A stretch of DNA of 64,000 nucleotides from Eustoma russellianum (GCA_036186865.1 AP025046.1:36039291-36103290); one strand, 5' to 3'; shown: positions 1-12,719, counted from the first letter of the stretch. Made by a program: numbers and translations. Notes: a model not told the origin generated them from the letters alone.

Positions 1-3000
1 GGTATTGTGGGTAACAATTCCTTCTCTCTTAGTGATGTCTTATATGTTGTAGGATTAAGTTTAACTTGATAAGTGTCAGTCAGCTATGTGATGCTAATTA
101 TGAAGTTACGTTTTTGAAAACAAAGTGTGTTGTGAAAACGAATAACACTATTTTATTTGAGACTTTAAGATTCAAAAACATTTACAAATTTAGCATCAAT
201 GATTTGTTTTCACAAAATATATCTGCATATTTTCTAAAAATGATTTGACGCAACTATGGCATAGACGTCTCGGACACGTATATTTTAAAATATTTAAATT
301 TTATTTGTGAGAACAATAAGGTCCGAGGCCTTCCTAAAATGAGTTTCAAAAACCAAGACTTGTGTTACACTTGTCAAAAGGAAAAGCTTGTGAAAACAAG
401 CTTTAAACCAAGAACAAACATATCCACCTCCAGACCCCTACAATTACTACATATGGATTGGTATAGGGATGTTGAAACAAAAGGTTTAGGTGGTAAATAT
501 TACACCTTCGTGGTAGTAGATAACTATACTCGTTATACATGGGTAATGTTTCTTGTAAAGAAAAATGATGCATGTAGTGAGTTTATGAATTTGAGTAGAC
601 GGTTACAAAATCACATGGGTGACACCATTAAAACCATACAAAGTGATCGTGGGGGTGAGTTTGATGGAGAGTTTGAAAGGTTTTGTGAATCCAAAGGATA
701 CTCACATGACATTTCGACTCTTAGAACTCCACAACAAAATGGTGTAGCCGAACGAAAGAATAGGACTCTACAAGAAATGTGCAGAGAAATGTTAGATGAG
801 TTCGGTTTGCCCAAGTATTTTTGGGCCGAAGCGGTAAATGCCGCTTGCCATGTGATAAATCGTTTATATTTGAGACCTTACCTAAAGTGATACCTTATGA
901 GCTTTGGAATGGTAAAGTTCCCAACATTGGGTATTTTAAAGTGTTTGAGTGTAAGTGTTTCATACTTAACACTAAAGACATTTTGGACAAACTTGATCTC
1001 AAAGCGGATAAATTTATCTTTTTAGGATATGTCTCAAATAGTAAAGCATTTCGTGTTTTCAACAAAAAGAGTCAAAAGGTGGAAGAATCAATCCATGTTA
1101 AGTTTAATGAGTCACTTAATGACGAACCTAAACTTAGTGAGGATTGTGAAGAAAAAGAAGGTGTTGCTCCTCAAGAAGAAATTCTTGAAGACATTCCAAC
1201 GGTTGCTGATCAACAATAGATTGTTGATAAATCTCCAAATGGAGACATCTTCGTTGACTTAAGAATAGAACCTATTGAAGGTACTCCTCCACATAGTATG
1301 CATGAACTTAGTGAGTCAAATATAAACATTTCTCATACTCGCATTGTTGATACACAAAACGTTGAAAATGCATCTTATATTCTGAAAAATGATAATCATC
1401 TACATGGTGATGACCCGTCTCTTCCGGAATGTGATCACGAGGAAGTTGGAGGAGATGTCTTCAATCTTCCTAGATCATTCAAGCATAAAAGTTCTCACCC
1501 ATACGAGTTGGTCATAGGTGATCTAAATAGGAGTATCACTACACGAAGGCAATATAGAGAGAGAACACATTTGTCTCTCTTATAGAGCCAAAAAAATATT
1601 AAAGGTGCACTTCTTGATGAAAATTGGATCTTGGCTATGCAAGAAGAATTAAATCAATTTGAAAGAAATGATGTTTGGGAGTTGGTTCCTAAACCACTTG
1701 ATCATCTCATTATTGGTACGAAATGGGTATTTCGTAACAAGATGGATGATCATGGAAATGTCACTAAAAACAATGTTAGACTAGTTGCTCAAGGATACCG
1801 TCAAGAAAAAGGTATTGATTTTGATGAGACATTTGCACCCGTAGCACGACTTGAAGCCATTAGAATGTTATTGGCATATGCTTGCTATAAAGATTTTAAC
1901 CTTTACCAAATGGATGTTAAATCCGCCTTCTTGAATGATGTTATTCAAGAAGAAGTGTATATTGCAACCTACCGAGTTTGAATGTCATGACTTACCACAT
2001 CATGTATTCAAACTTAAAAAGGCTCTTTACGGCCTTAAACAAGCTCCACGAGCTTGGTACGAGAGATTAAGTACTTTTCTTCTTAATAATAGATTCTCAA
2101 GGGGTAAAGTTGACACTACTTTGTTTATTAAAGAACTAAGTAAAAATCAATTAATTATACAAGTATATGTTGATGATATTATTTTTGGTGCTACTAACAA
2201 TTGTCTTTGTGAGCAATTTTCTAGCTTAATGCAAGGTGAATTTGAGATGAGCATGATAGGAGAGCTAAATTACTTTCTCGGACTTCAAATCAAGCAAACT
2301 CAAGAAGGTGTGTATATCTCTCAAACCAAATGCACAAAGGACTTGCTCAAAAAGTACAATTTTGGTGAATGAAGAGAAGTAAACACTCCAATGAGCACAA
2401 GTGCAAAGCTTGACAAGGATGAGAAAGGAAAGCATGTCGAGGTAACCTTGTATCGTGGCATTATAGGGAGTCTACTTTATTTGACTGCGAGTAGACCTTG
2501 TGTCGTGGCATTGTGCTTATGTGCTAGATTTCAAAGTGATCCTAGAAAATGCATCTAGTTGCGGTAAAACATATTCTCAGATACCTTAGGTGTACTTTGA
2601 AATTTAGATTATTTTATCCCAAGAATGCATGTTTTGATTTAAGAGGATATTGTGACTCCGATTATGCGAGGAGTCTAGTTGATAGGAAGAGCATATCCGA
2701 GATTTGTCAAGTTCTCGGTGATTGTCTTGTCTCTTGGTTCTCCAAGAAACAAAACAACGTTTCTCTTTCTACGGCAGAATCCAAATATGTGTCGGCCGTC
2801 TCTGGTTGTGCACAATTGTTATGGATGACAAACACGTTAAATGAGTATAACATTCACTTCTCTAAAGTGTCTATTGTGTGTGATAACATGTCTACTTTCA
2901 ATATTGCACAAAATCCTGTCCAACACAGTCGGACTAAGCACATTGAAGTGAGATATCATTTCATACGTGATTGTGTACAAAAAGACTTGGTTAGTGTAGA

Positions 3001-3106
3001 ATTTGTTCCAACACGTGACCAATTAGCAGACATATTCACGAAACCCTTTCATATTGACGTGTTTGCATCTATAAGAAGCAGGTTGGAGTTGCTTAATGTG
3101 AGTTGA
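1..3106 (+). pseudogene. copia pol remnant of copy A (integrase, RT, RNase H)
   Basis: Broken polyprotein read in several frames. A zinc-finger-like segment (about 240-390) precedes an integrase core at 339-890 with DNYTRYTWVMF, SDRGGEFDGEF and PQQNGVAERKNRTLQ. RT lies at about 1631-2372, with QMDVKSAFLN, the YVDDIIFGA active site near 2165-2190 and ALYGLKQAPRAWYERL. RNase H lies at 2549-3106, with YCDSDYAR, LSTAESKYVSA and QLADIFTKPF, ending at a stop at 3104-3106. Frameshifts sit near 890, 1220, 1585, 1980 and 2372-2548. Order integrase then RT shows Ty1/copia type. It is not expected to make functional protein. Confidence 0.9.
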
Positions 3107-3169
3107 CATTAACCCATCTTAAGTTGGAGTAAGAAAATTTTCAAATTTTCAAGATCAGTATACATAAGT

Positions 3170-3420
3170 CGCTTCATCACAATTAGTTCAGGCGTTCAAT
3201 GCAACATTAAGCGCTCGTTCGAAATGACATCAAGCGCTGTATGTCTCTAGATACAAGCGTTCGAAGTGGCATTAAGCGCTTTATACAACCTTTTTCGCTT
3301 GTTCGAAGCTACATTAAGCGCTTAATCCACTCATCCACAACCGTTCCAAGTCACTTCAGGCGCTTCATCCTCGTTTGTGAAGTCGTTCGAAGGGACATAG
3401 GCGCCTAAACCATAGTTCTT
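3170..3420 (+). repeat. palindromic-repeat spacer between pol and additional ORF (copy A)
   Basis: A run of short units combining CGTTCGAAGTG-type and AAGCGCTT-type halves, about 40-60 bp apart, fills the gap between the RNase H stop and the additional ORF. The same units occur in the LTR of this element. About 370 bp of pyrimidine-rich sequence follows before the ATG at 3791. Confidence 0.75.
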
Positions 3421-3790
3421 CACTGTTAACCAGGCATCCTTTCATCTTTTCGCACAAATTGAAGGATTTGACCACTGCGCGTCTTTCCCTCTTCCAACGA
3501 CGCCACGCCTTCCTCCTACGCTTCCCCATTCACTCCACTTCCCAAGCTTTTCACACTCCACATTCTTCTTCCTTATCCACCTTCTTCTCCCACCTCTTCA
3601 TCTTCTTCTCTTACCTTTCTCTCTTCGTCCATTACTCCACTCTCCCACAACTTTCTCCTTTCCAACCGACCCTGTCTCTTCCTCCTCCTCCTCTTCTCTT
3701 TATATTTCATCCTCTTCTTACTACCTTCTCACAAAGCTTCTAAAAATTCTCTTTATTCCTATCCTCAAAACTTCATTTCTTCACTCTAAG

Positions 3791-5144
3791 ATGGCTTCAG
3801 CAGGTCCTTCAAGATGCATTCAAAAGCTACACAAATGCAAGCAAACTGCTGGCGTTGTAGAACCACAAGAACTCACATCTCTCCATGAAGGGCTCCCCAA
3901 GGATAACTTTCCTTAGATAAAGAAATTTGACCATGACATTACCAAGCCACCTCCTCACGCAAGCAAAGGTATCCATATATCACTTCATTCACGCTTGCTC
4001 TATGAAGAATTAGAGTAGCAACAACAGACCCGTCATGCCCCTCAAACTGATTCGCCTCAGTGACTTCACTGAGGCTCACAACGCAAATCAAGTCATCACT
4101 CTGTTGGATCGTCAGGGCTGGACCTCTCTTTGGTCCAGACGTGACATGCAGAAATTCTCCAGAGACCAAACTAAGCTATTCTATGCCAACATGTGGATTA
4201 CTCCACAATCTGAGTCCCAGCAATTCTCTCTGCACACTGTTATCGATGGTACACCCCTCAGCTTCTCCATTCAAAAAATATGTGATGCTCTAGGAGTAAT
4301 AAATAAGGGATTAAGTGATTTCACCGTATTTGACTGGAGTAGCAAATACAGAATCCGTGAGCAAGATGTAATATTTGATCTGGGATATCTTTCCACATGG
4401 AAGACTCAGAACATGTCTATGGTGACTGAATACTGTTGGATGTGGTCACTTACTGTGTCAACGGTAAGGAAACTAGAAATCTAAGCAACATGACTTTTCA
4501 TACTACTTATCGTTTCAAACATGAGACACAGTTAAACTTTGCATGAATCATGGTAGAAGTCATGATGGTTGCTCTCCGGAAGGGGTCAAAGGCCTTACCT
4601 TTTGCCAATATTGTTACCATTCTGATGAAGTCCAAGGGTATTGTCATACCTGATGGAGAACCGACAAAGATGGCAAAGACAGACTTCTACGACAACTTTA
4701 ACATTGCCCAAGCCATCGATTCCAAGTAAAGGAAGGCCACTACCATTTCGGATATTGCTGATGAGGTCGACGAAGGACCTCAAGAAGGTGAAGGTGGTAG
4801 CAATGATCCCGGAATTTCAATCACGGATTGCATCACTTGAACAAACTGTTCAACAGTTGTAACTTTGCGATGCAAAGCATGAAGCTCGGCATATGCGGAA
4901 CGAATGCCTCATGACAGTTTTCAAAAATGCCTTCTTACAGCTAGGTCCATGGTTTTAGCTCCCCTCTGATTTTGATGATTTAGGGGGAGAAAGTGCTGGT
5001 GGTGCTGGTGCTGCTGGTGGTTCTAGCGGTGCTGAAGGGTCCATGAGTGGTTTTGCTGATTTTGAAACCGGTGGAGGTTTTGGATTTGGAGGATTTACAC
5101 CTCCAGGTGGACGTGCCGGTACTAGTGGAGCCGAAAATGCATAA
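3791..5144 (+). pseudogene. additional ORF of copy A, broken
   Basis: Starts MASAGPSRC and is homologous to the better preserved ORF of copy D (38849). In-frame stops (for example near 3916 and 4016) and frameshifts break it. Recognisable segments include GWTSLWSRRDMQKFSRD (4111-4161), FYANMWITPQSESQ (4180-4222) and a coiled-coil piece near 4800-4860. The C-terminus is Gly/Ala-rich and ends with a TAA at 5142-5144. The text around 4974-4990 (FDDLGGE) carries a built-in TTTAGGGGGAGA block. Function unknown; in other Sireviruses an ORF in this place is called env-like. Confidence 0.7.
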
Positions 5145-5334
5145 TTCTTCTGATTAATTGATTTTTTTCCTCTCTCGTTTTGATGACATGTGTTAATGCA
5201 AAATTTTCAATTAGAAATGAAATGGACTTATTTTGTTTTTCTAATAAATTTGTTGATGATGATTTTTGGTTAACCTATTTACACTATTATATTTGATTCA
5301 TCAAGATATACTTAAGAAAAACTTAGTCATGAAG

Positions 5335-5410
5335 TGAGGGGGAGCAAAGGTTAAGGGGGAGCTAACTTTAAAAGTTATGCACAATGTGAAATCGTCAAAA
5401 AGAGATAGAA
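5335..5410 (+). promoter_or_regulatory. polypurine tracts before the 3' LTR (copy A)
   Basis: Two GGGGGAGC blocks (about 5338-5345 and 5355-5362) and a weaker AAAAAGAGATAGAA run touching the LTR. Multiple polypurine tracts are a known Sirevirus trait; they prime plus-strand DNA synthesis. Confidence 0.7.
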
Positions 5411-6887
5411 TGTTGGAATGTGTTAAGTTTTGATGATTTGCACAATTGACACTTTGAACACCTACATAAGGCGCCTAATGTGAAGTGTCTGAAAGCCAGT
5501 ATACTTCGAATGCCTACATAAGGCGCCTAATGTAAGGTTTCTGTAAACTAGTACACTTCGAACGCCTACATAAGGCGTTTCATGTGAAGTGTTTGGATTT
5601 CAGTACACTTCGAACGCCTACATTAGGCGCTTCATGTGTCAATAAGAAAAACAGTACACTTTGAACGCTTGAACAAGCATTTCATGTGTATTACAAAGTC
5701 AAATGAACTTCCCCCCCCCAAAATAGGCACTAACATCAAGTTACATTTTAGTAAAAGTCAGAACTACTTCGAACAAGTATGAAGGTTGAGATCAGGCACC
5801 TCATGTGATTTCGAACGATTTTTGCTGCCCACAACAGGCGCTTCATGTGTCATTAAACAAGTGCTTCTTATTCACTTAAGTCGCTTCATGTCACATTGAA
5901 CGCCAGTTCAAAAACGCATAAGGCGCTCCACTGAACGCCTATTCATAAAAGACATTAGGCGCTTCATGTAGCTTATGATAAAAATATCTTATGCTGCACT
6001 TTCTAACGTTTACTTGACATTTGTATCCTCCTTTTTAGTGCAATTTCACAGGTTCTCTCTCTCTTTTGGAGAAATCATATTTCCTCTTTGAGCTTTCCAC
6101 AAGAAGCTTCCTCAAGAAGTCTTCATCCATCCAAGAGAAGATCTCCAAAGATGAAGACATGTCATCACAAAGAGACAAAGCCCATTATTGGCTCCTGCAA
6201 GAGTGTTCAAACGGCTGGAAGGAAGAAAGATAAAACAAGGGTTTCATCTCCTTCTTCCTCTAACTTTCTACTATCAAAGCTCTCAAGTTTCTCTCAAAGT
6301 TTAAGCTCTCAAAATAGTCGTAACATTGTATATTTTACTATATTGTTGAGAGTTATGTTGTAAAGAAGAAGAAGAAGAGTCTTCTTTTTGTTGAGTGAAG
6401 ATTGTGAGAAACTATGTAGATTGTTGGTCAAGAAGCAATGGTGCTTCTTGTCTGAAGAAATCCAGACCTTGGAAGGTTAGTTGATAGTGTTGTGATGCCC
6501 TATACTCCCTACAAGAATTCCTTAAGGTGCAAGGAAGTTCTTTGGAGGCTAGACTTCAAGGGGTCGTTTTCTTGGTTGTGGTCTAGGCAAGTGTCCTAGT
6601 TTTTTTTTGTATTTGGATTTTGTTTGTGATTCTTGTTTCTACCAAAAGAAATAACAATTCCCTTTCAAAATCCTTCTTGTGAAAAATCAAGAAGGTAGAG
6701 GAGTATAGTCACTTTGACTTGAACCTCTATACACATTGTGTTCTTTACTCTTCTGCAAATTTTATTCATTTCAAGAACGCATCCAAGTATTGGTTTGCAC
6801 TCAAAAACGAAAAACATCCAAGAAAATATACATACTTGGTGAACACACTATTCAACCCCCTTCTAGTGTGTTCTAAGGGACCTAACA
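5411..6887 (+). repeat. 3' LTR of copy A
   Basis: 1477 bp, begins TGTTGGAATG and ends GGGACCTAACA (TG...CA). The U3 part (about 5455-5965) holds an array of palindromic units (TTCGAACGCCT with AGGCGCTTCATGTG halves). R/U5 is shared with the LTRs of B, C and D. The next bases, ACAAC, lie in the tail of a SINE-like repeat; the matching target-site copy is outside the window. Confidence 0.88.
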
Positions 6888-7192
6888 ACAACAACATTAC
6901 CCCATTCTCTTAGAGGCTCCTGTCTATGGCGGGGTATGGGGGGTTGGATGTACGCAACTATACCCGTGTGTTAGAAACACAGAGAGGTTGTTTCTTGATG
7001 ACCCATAATGATAATTGCGTCAAGTTGTATCGATCAACTGCTACTAGCGCAGTCAATTTAGTGAGTCATTTTGCTTTATTCCGAGAGGTTGTTTCTCGAT
7101 GACCCATAATGATAATTGCGTCAAGTTGTGTCGATCAACTGCTACTAGCGCAGCCAATTTAATGAGTCATTTTGCTTTATTTTATCATACGA
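6888..7192 (-). repeat. Au-like SINE repeat with (TTG)n tail, internal duplication
   Basis: Reverse complement of the repeats at 29675-29885, 31368-31577 and 44637-44856. On the minus strand it ends GGGTAATGTTGTTGTTGT. A segment of about 115 bp (AATGATAATTGCGTCAAGTT and flanks) is present twice in tandem (about 6976-7080 and 7081-7190). The GTACGCAAC and GAGAGGTTGTTTC motifs recall plant Au SINEs. Copy A inserted into its TTG tail. Confidence 0.65.
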
Positions 7193-7433
7193 AGAATGTC
7201 TCTTTGACTCCATTGGAAATGGAAAGTTATTACTAAAACCTTAAAAGCTCTAAACAAATGAATCCAATAAACCGATGGTTAATCCAATGAATTAAGTGCA
7301 AACCTCTTCCACTAAACCAACTTGTCCGATGTCATTTATACAAAATTGGAACTTTATATGATTAAATATCAAAGAAACACCATGGTTAGTGTGTCTGTAT
7401 GTGTGTGTCTATATGTGCATATAGATATATACA
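7193..7433. other. intronic or intergenic sequence, nothing recognised
   Basis: AT-rich unique-looking sequence between the SINE and copy B, ending in a GTGTGTGT/ATATAT-like stretch. No coding signal seen. Confidence 0.5.
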
Positions 7434-8865
7434 TGTTAGGTCCCTTAGAACACACTAGAAGGGGGGGTTGAATAGTGTGTTCACCAAGTATGGATATTTT
7501 GTGGCTATTTTTCGTTTTAGAGTGCAACCAATACTTGGATGTGTTCTTTAGAAAGATAAAACTTGAAAGACAATAAAGAACACGAGTATGTATAGAGGTT
7601 CAAGTCAAGAGACTCTACTCCTCTACCTTCTTGGTGTTTCACAAGAAGGATTTTGAAATGGGGATTGTTATTTCTTTTGGGGGAAACAACAACCAAAAAC
7701 AAAATCAAAAGAATACAAACTAGGCACCTTGCCTAGACCACAACCAAGAGTTCTAACACTTTGAAGTTTTGCCTCCAAAGATCTTCTTTGCCCTCAAAGA
7801 AATCTTGTAGGGAGAATAGTGCACCACACACTATCAACAAACCCTTCAAAGTTTAGAAAACTTAAACAAAGAGCACCCTTGCTCCTTGACCAACAATCTA
7901 CCAAATCTCTCACAGAAAATCTCACCAAGAAGAAGACTCTTCTTCTTACAATAATCACTCTCAACAATAAAGTAAGGATATACAAAGATTACAAATATTT
8001 TGAGAGCTTGAGCTTGAGAGAACTTGAGAGCTTGTGGAGTAGAAAGTTGGAGAAGAGAATGAACAAAACCCTTCTTTTATCAACCTTCAAAATTCTTCCC
8101 GTTTGAAACCTTCTGCCCAGCCAATAATGGGATTTGGCAGCTTGTGAAGGTACAACAGCATTCTTGGAAAACATTTCTTAGCATGTAGCAACCATTTAGA
8201 AGAAGATTCAAAACCTTGGCCAAGAATGGAAACCTGGAAACTCTGGGTATGAGAGAAGACCTGCTGAAACAACACTAAAAGAAGAGGGTACAAAGAGTCA
8301 ACTGGTTAGAAAATGAAGCAAAAAGACATTTGTACCGTTGAGCACATGAAGCGCCTAATCTGTCTAAAGAATAGGCGTTCAAAGTAGGATGAAGCGCTTA
8401 ATGTGAAAGAGAACATGCGTTCGAAGTCACATTAAGCGCCTAATGTTGGCAACTGAGTGCGTTCGAAGTGACATGAAGCGCCTCATGTAGCACTTCATAC
8501 AAGTTCGAACTAAAACTGACATTTTCTCAGAACCAGCTCTTGGGAAAGCGTGTTTGCTCAGAGAAAAGTACTTTTGAATTGGTGAGACACTTGAAGCGCT
8601 TAAAGTAGCGTTCGAAGTGTTCGGACATTTCATCAGGACACATGAAGCGCTTGATGTAAGCGTTCGAAGTGTCCTGACTTTCAACACTTCACATGAAGCG
8701 CCTGATCAAGGCGTTCGAAGTGTTCTGGTCATCACCAAGACACATGAAGCGCCTGAAGTGAGCGTTCGAAGTGCACTGACTTCAAACAATCAACTTGAAG
8801 CGCTTAATCAATATTTTCTAATGCCAACCTTGTGCAAATCATCAAAACCAAATCATATTCTAACA
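7434..8865 (-). repeat. 3' LTR of copy B
   Basis: 1432 bp; on the minus strand TGTTAGAATATG...GGGACCTAACA. Differs from the partner LTR at 12722-14146 mostly by one-base length changes and a few substitutions. The palindromic-unit array is at about 8335-8815. Confidence 0.93.
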
Positions 8866-8945
8866 TTCTCCCTCTTTTTGATGATTTCACAACATGCATC
8901 ATTTTAATTTACTCCCCCTTTAGCATATGCTCCCCCTCACAAAGT
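8866..8945 (-). promoter_or_regulatory. polypurine tracts of copy B
   Basis: On the minus strand GAGGGGGAGC, AAGGGGGAGT and AGAGGGAGAA lie in the 80 bases before the 3' LTR. The last one touches the LTR and is the likely plus-strand primer. Confidence 0.75.
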
Positions 8946-9133
8946 GCATAAAACTTTTTCAAGAAAAGTACCATATAATCCCAAGATAAATTTACTTAAT
9001 AGAAACACTGTTAATTACATCAATCCATAGAAGAAAGTAAATTCAAATGACATTCAGGAACGGAAAAGTTTTTAGGCAACGCAAAACAAATTGAAAATGT
9101 TTCGAAGGAAACGAAAAAAAAATCAGAAACCAA

Positions 9134-10496
9134 CTACAGTCCACCACCAGATCCAGCACCACTTCCACCAGGATGCTGCAAATCACCAAAATTGAACGGA
9201 CTTGATGCATACTCCGCAAAACCACTCATTGGTTGGCCACTTCCACCAGCACCACTTCCACCAAGCACCACCAGCACTAGTTCCTGTATCTCCGGCAAGC
9301 AAGCAGCGGTGTCTCCCCCTAAATCATCAAAATCAGAGGGAAAGGATGCCCACGGCATTTGTTGGAGAATAACTTCCTTAAGGACGCCAAAGCGATATTC
9401 ATGACGCGCATTTCTAAGCGAAGGTGCTGAACAGACTGTTCCAAAGATTGAATTTGAGCACGCAGCTGGTCAACGGTACTTGACTCAACATTTTCTTGAG
9501 GCTCAGCTTCAGCCTCATCATCAAGACCGGGAATGTTCGTGGCTTTACGTTTTTGGGAGTCGATGGCTTGGACAATGTTGTAATTACTGTAATAGTCCGT
9601 GTTCGCCACCGGGGTGAGTTCATTATCAGGAATGACAACACCTTTGGACTTGAGAAGAATGGTGATGAGATTGGCAAAGGGTAAGGCCTTGGAAGCTTTC
9701 CGAAGGGCAGCAAAACATGACATCAACCATAATCCAGGCAAAATTGAGTTGGGTTTGATTTTTGATACGGTAAGTGACGTAGAAAAATCCATGTTGCTTG
9801 GATTTCTTGTCGACTTACCATTTACACAGTAAGTGACAATGGCTAACAAGATGCGATCAATCAGAGCCATGTTCTGAGTCTTTCGGAAAGGAAAGAACCC
9901 CAGATCAAATTCACATCTTGTTCGGGAATTCCGTATTTACTGCTCCCAGTCAAATACGGAAAAGTCACTAGGCCTTCGTTCGGATGCGGAGAATTTCACG
10001 ATTTCGGGAATAGAGAAACTGAGGGACGTACCATGCAACAACAGTGTTGAGCAAGAAGGATTGAGATTCAGATTGTGGGGTAATCCACAGATTGGCATAT
10101 AAAACATCCGGGTGTGCTCCCGGGGAAGAAACTGCGCATGTCAAGCCTGGACCAGAGGGAGGTCCAGCCTTGGAATTCGAGCAATGACACGATCTGATCC
10201 ATGTGAGTCTCGGACAGATCACTGAGACTCAGGAGTTTTGAGGGGAACAACAGGGCGATTGTTCGTGGTGCCAGTCTTCAACGAGCAGATTTGAGTACAG
10301 TGATAGATGTACTCCTTTGTCGATTGGGCGAGGAGATTTCTTGATATCATTATCAAACTTCTTCAACCAAAGGGAAGTTGTCCTTGGTCAGCCCTTCTCG
10401 GATAGTCTTGAGTTCATCGGGTTCCGCAGTCCCAAGCCCAGCAGTTTGCTTTTTCCTATGAGTGCGTGGGCGTTTTGAAGGTCCTGCAGAGGCCAT
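9134..10496 (-). pseudogene. additional ORF of copy B (frameshifted)
   Basis: Minus-strand ATG at 10496 (MASAGPSKRPRTHRKK) to TAG at 9136-9134, read in several frames because of short indels. It is closest to the ORF of copy D: TAGLGTAEPDELKTIREGL at the N-terminus, GWTSLWSRLDMRSF, MALIDRILLAIVTYCVNGKS, then the coiled coil VDQLRAQIQSLEQSVQHLR and a Gly-rich end. The acidic FDDLGGD motif sits at about 9320-9342. The frameshifts may be sequence errors. Function unknown. Confidence 0.75.
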
Positions 10497-10651
10497 TTTT
10501 AGGGATATGAGTGAAAGAGTTCTGGGAGATTGAATAGAGATGAAGGCCATTTCATCTCCTAATTTATAGTAGGAGATGAAGAAGATGAAGAGATGGAGGA
10601 AGTAATTGATAGTTAGAGAGTGGGAGAAGTGGAGGAGAGAAAGGAGGAAGA

Positions 10652-10661
10652 NNNNNNNNNN
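10652..10661. other. assembly gap (10 N)
   Basis: Ten Ns lie between the pyrimidine-rich leader of the additional ORF and the start of the protease. Compared with D (about 35105 to 38660) roughly 3.5 kb of pol is missing here. Confidence 0.95.
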
Positions 10662-12659
10662 ACTCCTCCGTCTTGCATAGTGAGTCTATGGAAGAGACGT
10701 TTGTCTCCCGTCATATGGTTGGAACACCCACTGTCCACGACCCATTTGACCTTCTTGTCTTCGCTTTCTCCATTTAGTGCTAGGGCCTACAAAAGAACCA
10801 TATGAAGTTGGTACCCTTTTTATTTTGGGTCCTTGAAGGTTAGTTACCTTCATCTCGCCTTTCGGCACCCACACAAGATTCTTATTATTCTTAGCTCTAC
10901 ATACTCTTTCTACATGACCTTTCCTATTGCAATAAAAACATGTAGGAGTATGCTTGTGTGTTGGTGCATGCTTGTGCGAATGTTTGTGCATTGGCACATG
11001 TCGTGTTTCCTTCTTAGGAACCACCTTCTTTGGAATAGTAGAAGGTTTTTGTTTCACAACATGGACCAAAGGTTGTGATACCTTTGGTGGCACTTAGCCA
11101 TTTGTTTAGGCATGTGCCTTTGCTTCTTCAAGGAGGTTTAGACTCCTTGATCACTTGTGCTTGTTCCTTTTTATTTCCCTTCTTAGATGCATACATGACA
11201 CTAGGTTGACTTTCATGCTTGGCCTAGATGCATCTTTATTTTTCTATCTCTTTAGCACCTACCCTTGAATCATTTTTCTTATCCTCAAGGGCTTGAGCAC
11301 ATGATTTCAATATCAAATCATGTTTCTCTTCAAGTGCAAATCACATGCATTGTAAAATATGTCATGCTCAAGTTGCAATGCAAATGTGATTTTCTAACGT
11401 GTCATTATATTCATTTATGCATGCTCTAAACTCTTTCTTGACACGTTGATATTTTAAATCAAGGGAGATCATTTTCTCTGTATTAAATCATCTCGTTCAT
11501 CAATAAATTATTAATATGAGATAAATATTGGCATACCTCCTGGTCATCGTCGATGGCCATGAGTGCAAAGAATTCCTTGTCAAGATCATCTTCCACCACC
11601 CCCCGTGAGTGCAAGCAAGTCAATCTCGATCGTCATTTTCGCTTTCGGACCCGGAAAGAAAGCTCTCCCAATGGGCCACCATCCGCTTGCAAAGCCTTCT
11701 TCCTTTGGTAGGATGGCCTTCTTGTCTTTGAGTGCGGCTCTTTCATCCGACAATCCTTCATGAAGTGACCAAGCTTCCCACATTTGTAACATTTGTTCTC
11801 TTGGTCCTTCACCTTGTCTTTGGGATAATCTTTTCCTTGACGACTTCCTTGCTTCCATCCACCATTCTTTCTCGCAATACGTCGGAATCTTTTGACAAGA
11901 AGTCCGACTTCATCATCCGAGTCCTCCGACTCTACTACCAACGCCTTTGAAGATTGGCGAATAGGATCATTCTTTTCTTGTGCATCCAAATGAATCTCAT
12001 AAGTGATGAGATTCCCGTATAACCTCGTCCAAGGTGATTGTTTCAAGATCCTTGGACTCCTCAATGCCGTCACTTTCGCGTTCCATTCTCTTCCTAAACT
12101 GTTTAGGAAGCAATGGTTTAGATCCTCTTGTTCTAATCTTCTTGCCAACCGCTTTGAGAAGGTTACAAGCTTGGTGAATCTGTGGATGGACTCTTCAATC
12201 TTTTCACCTTTGGGGACAGTGAAGTTGTAAAATTGTTTTATCAACTGTCTCCTTTTAGCCTTTCTTACGTGAGATGTTCCTTCGGGATCATCTCAAGCTT
12301 TGTCCAAGCCTCATGTGCGGATTGGACACCTTGAATCTGAGCTCTCTCATTTGTGGAAAGAGAGCTATTTAAAATAGCAAGAGCCTTGCTATTTATGGCC
12401 AACTGGAACTCCTCCTAGGAGTAGGATCATCAATATCAATGGGAATCATAGATCCTCTTGAGACCTCAACCCATATTCTGTGAGAACAAGAACGCAAGTA
12501 GTTTCCATGTTTGACTTCCACAGTGGGTAGTTTAAAGGGTCATAACATGGGAACTTTAACATGAACATTTGAGATAGAAGGGAATAGGGTTTCCTGCCTC
12601 CTTCTTCTGGAGGTTTCAGCACACTAGGAGAACCCAAGTCATCAAAAAAAGGGATCCAT
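10662..12659 (-). pseudogene. gag and start of protease, copy B
   Basis: Minus strand, ATG near 12659 (MDPF...DDLGSPS). Contains YPLWKSNMET, the retrotrans_gag-like stretch FYNFTVPKGEKIEESIHRF, a first CCHC knuckle (CYKCGKLGHFMKDC, about 11755-11797) and a second, CFYCNRKGHVERVC (about 10905-10947), separated by a Lys/His-rich linker with HKHSHKHAPTHKHTPT. Sequence stops at the gap just after the protease DSG region. Several frameshifts. Gag packages RNA into virus-like particles. Confidence 0.8.
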
Positions 12660-12707
12660 ACTAGAAATGATCAAATCTTGTATTTGGACTCAAATAAGCA
12701 AGATGAG

Positions 12708-12719
12708 GCTCTGATACCA
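12708..12719 (-). promoter_or_regulatory. primer-binding site, initiator-Met tRNA (copy B)
   Basis: Minus strand TGGTATCAGAGC two bases inside the 5' LTR; complementary to the 3' end of plant initiator Met tRNA. Confidence 0.9.

Larger units (their letters stand above)
1..6887 (+). mobile_element. SIRE-like Ty1/copia retrotransposon, copy A (5' end outside window)
   Basis: This is the 3' two thirds of a retrotransposon. The window opens in the protease/GAG-pre-integrase part of pol. Integrase, reverse transcriptase and RNase H follow to 3106, then a palindromic-repeat spacer, an additional ORF (3791-5144), G-rich polypurine blocks and one LTR (5411-6887). The domain order and the ORF after pol fit the Sirevirus/SIRE lineage. 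Frames carry many stops and substitutions relative to copies C and D, so A is the oldest of the four. It lies in sense orientation, probably in an upstream intron of the beta-galactosidase gene whose exons start at 14410. Confidence 0.9.

Noticed and set aside
3459..3743. Ser/Pro/Phe-rich ORF before the additional ORF of copy A
   Set aside because: Same pyrimidine-rich leader occurs in C and D, where it is not conserved as protein.
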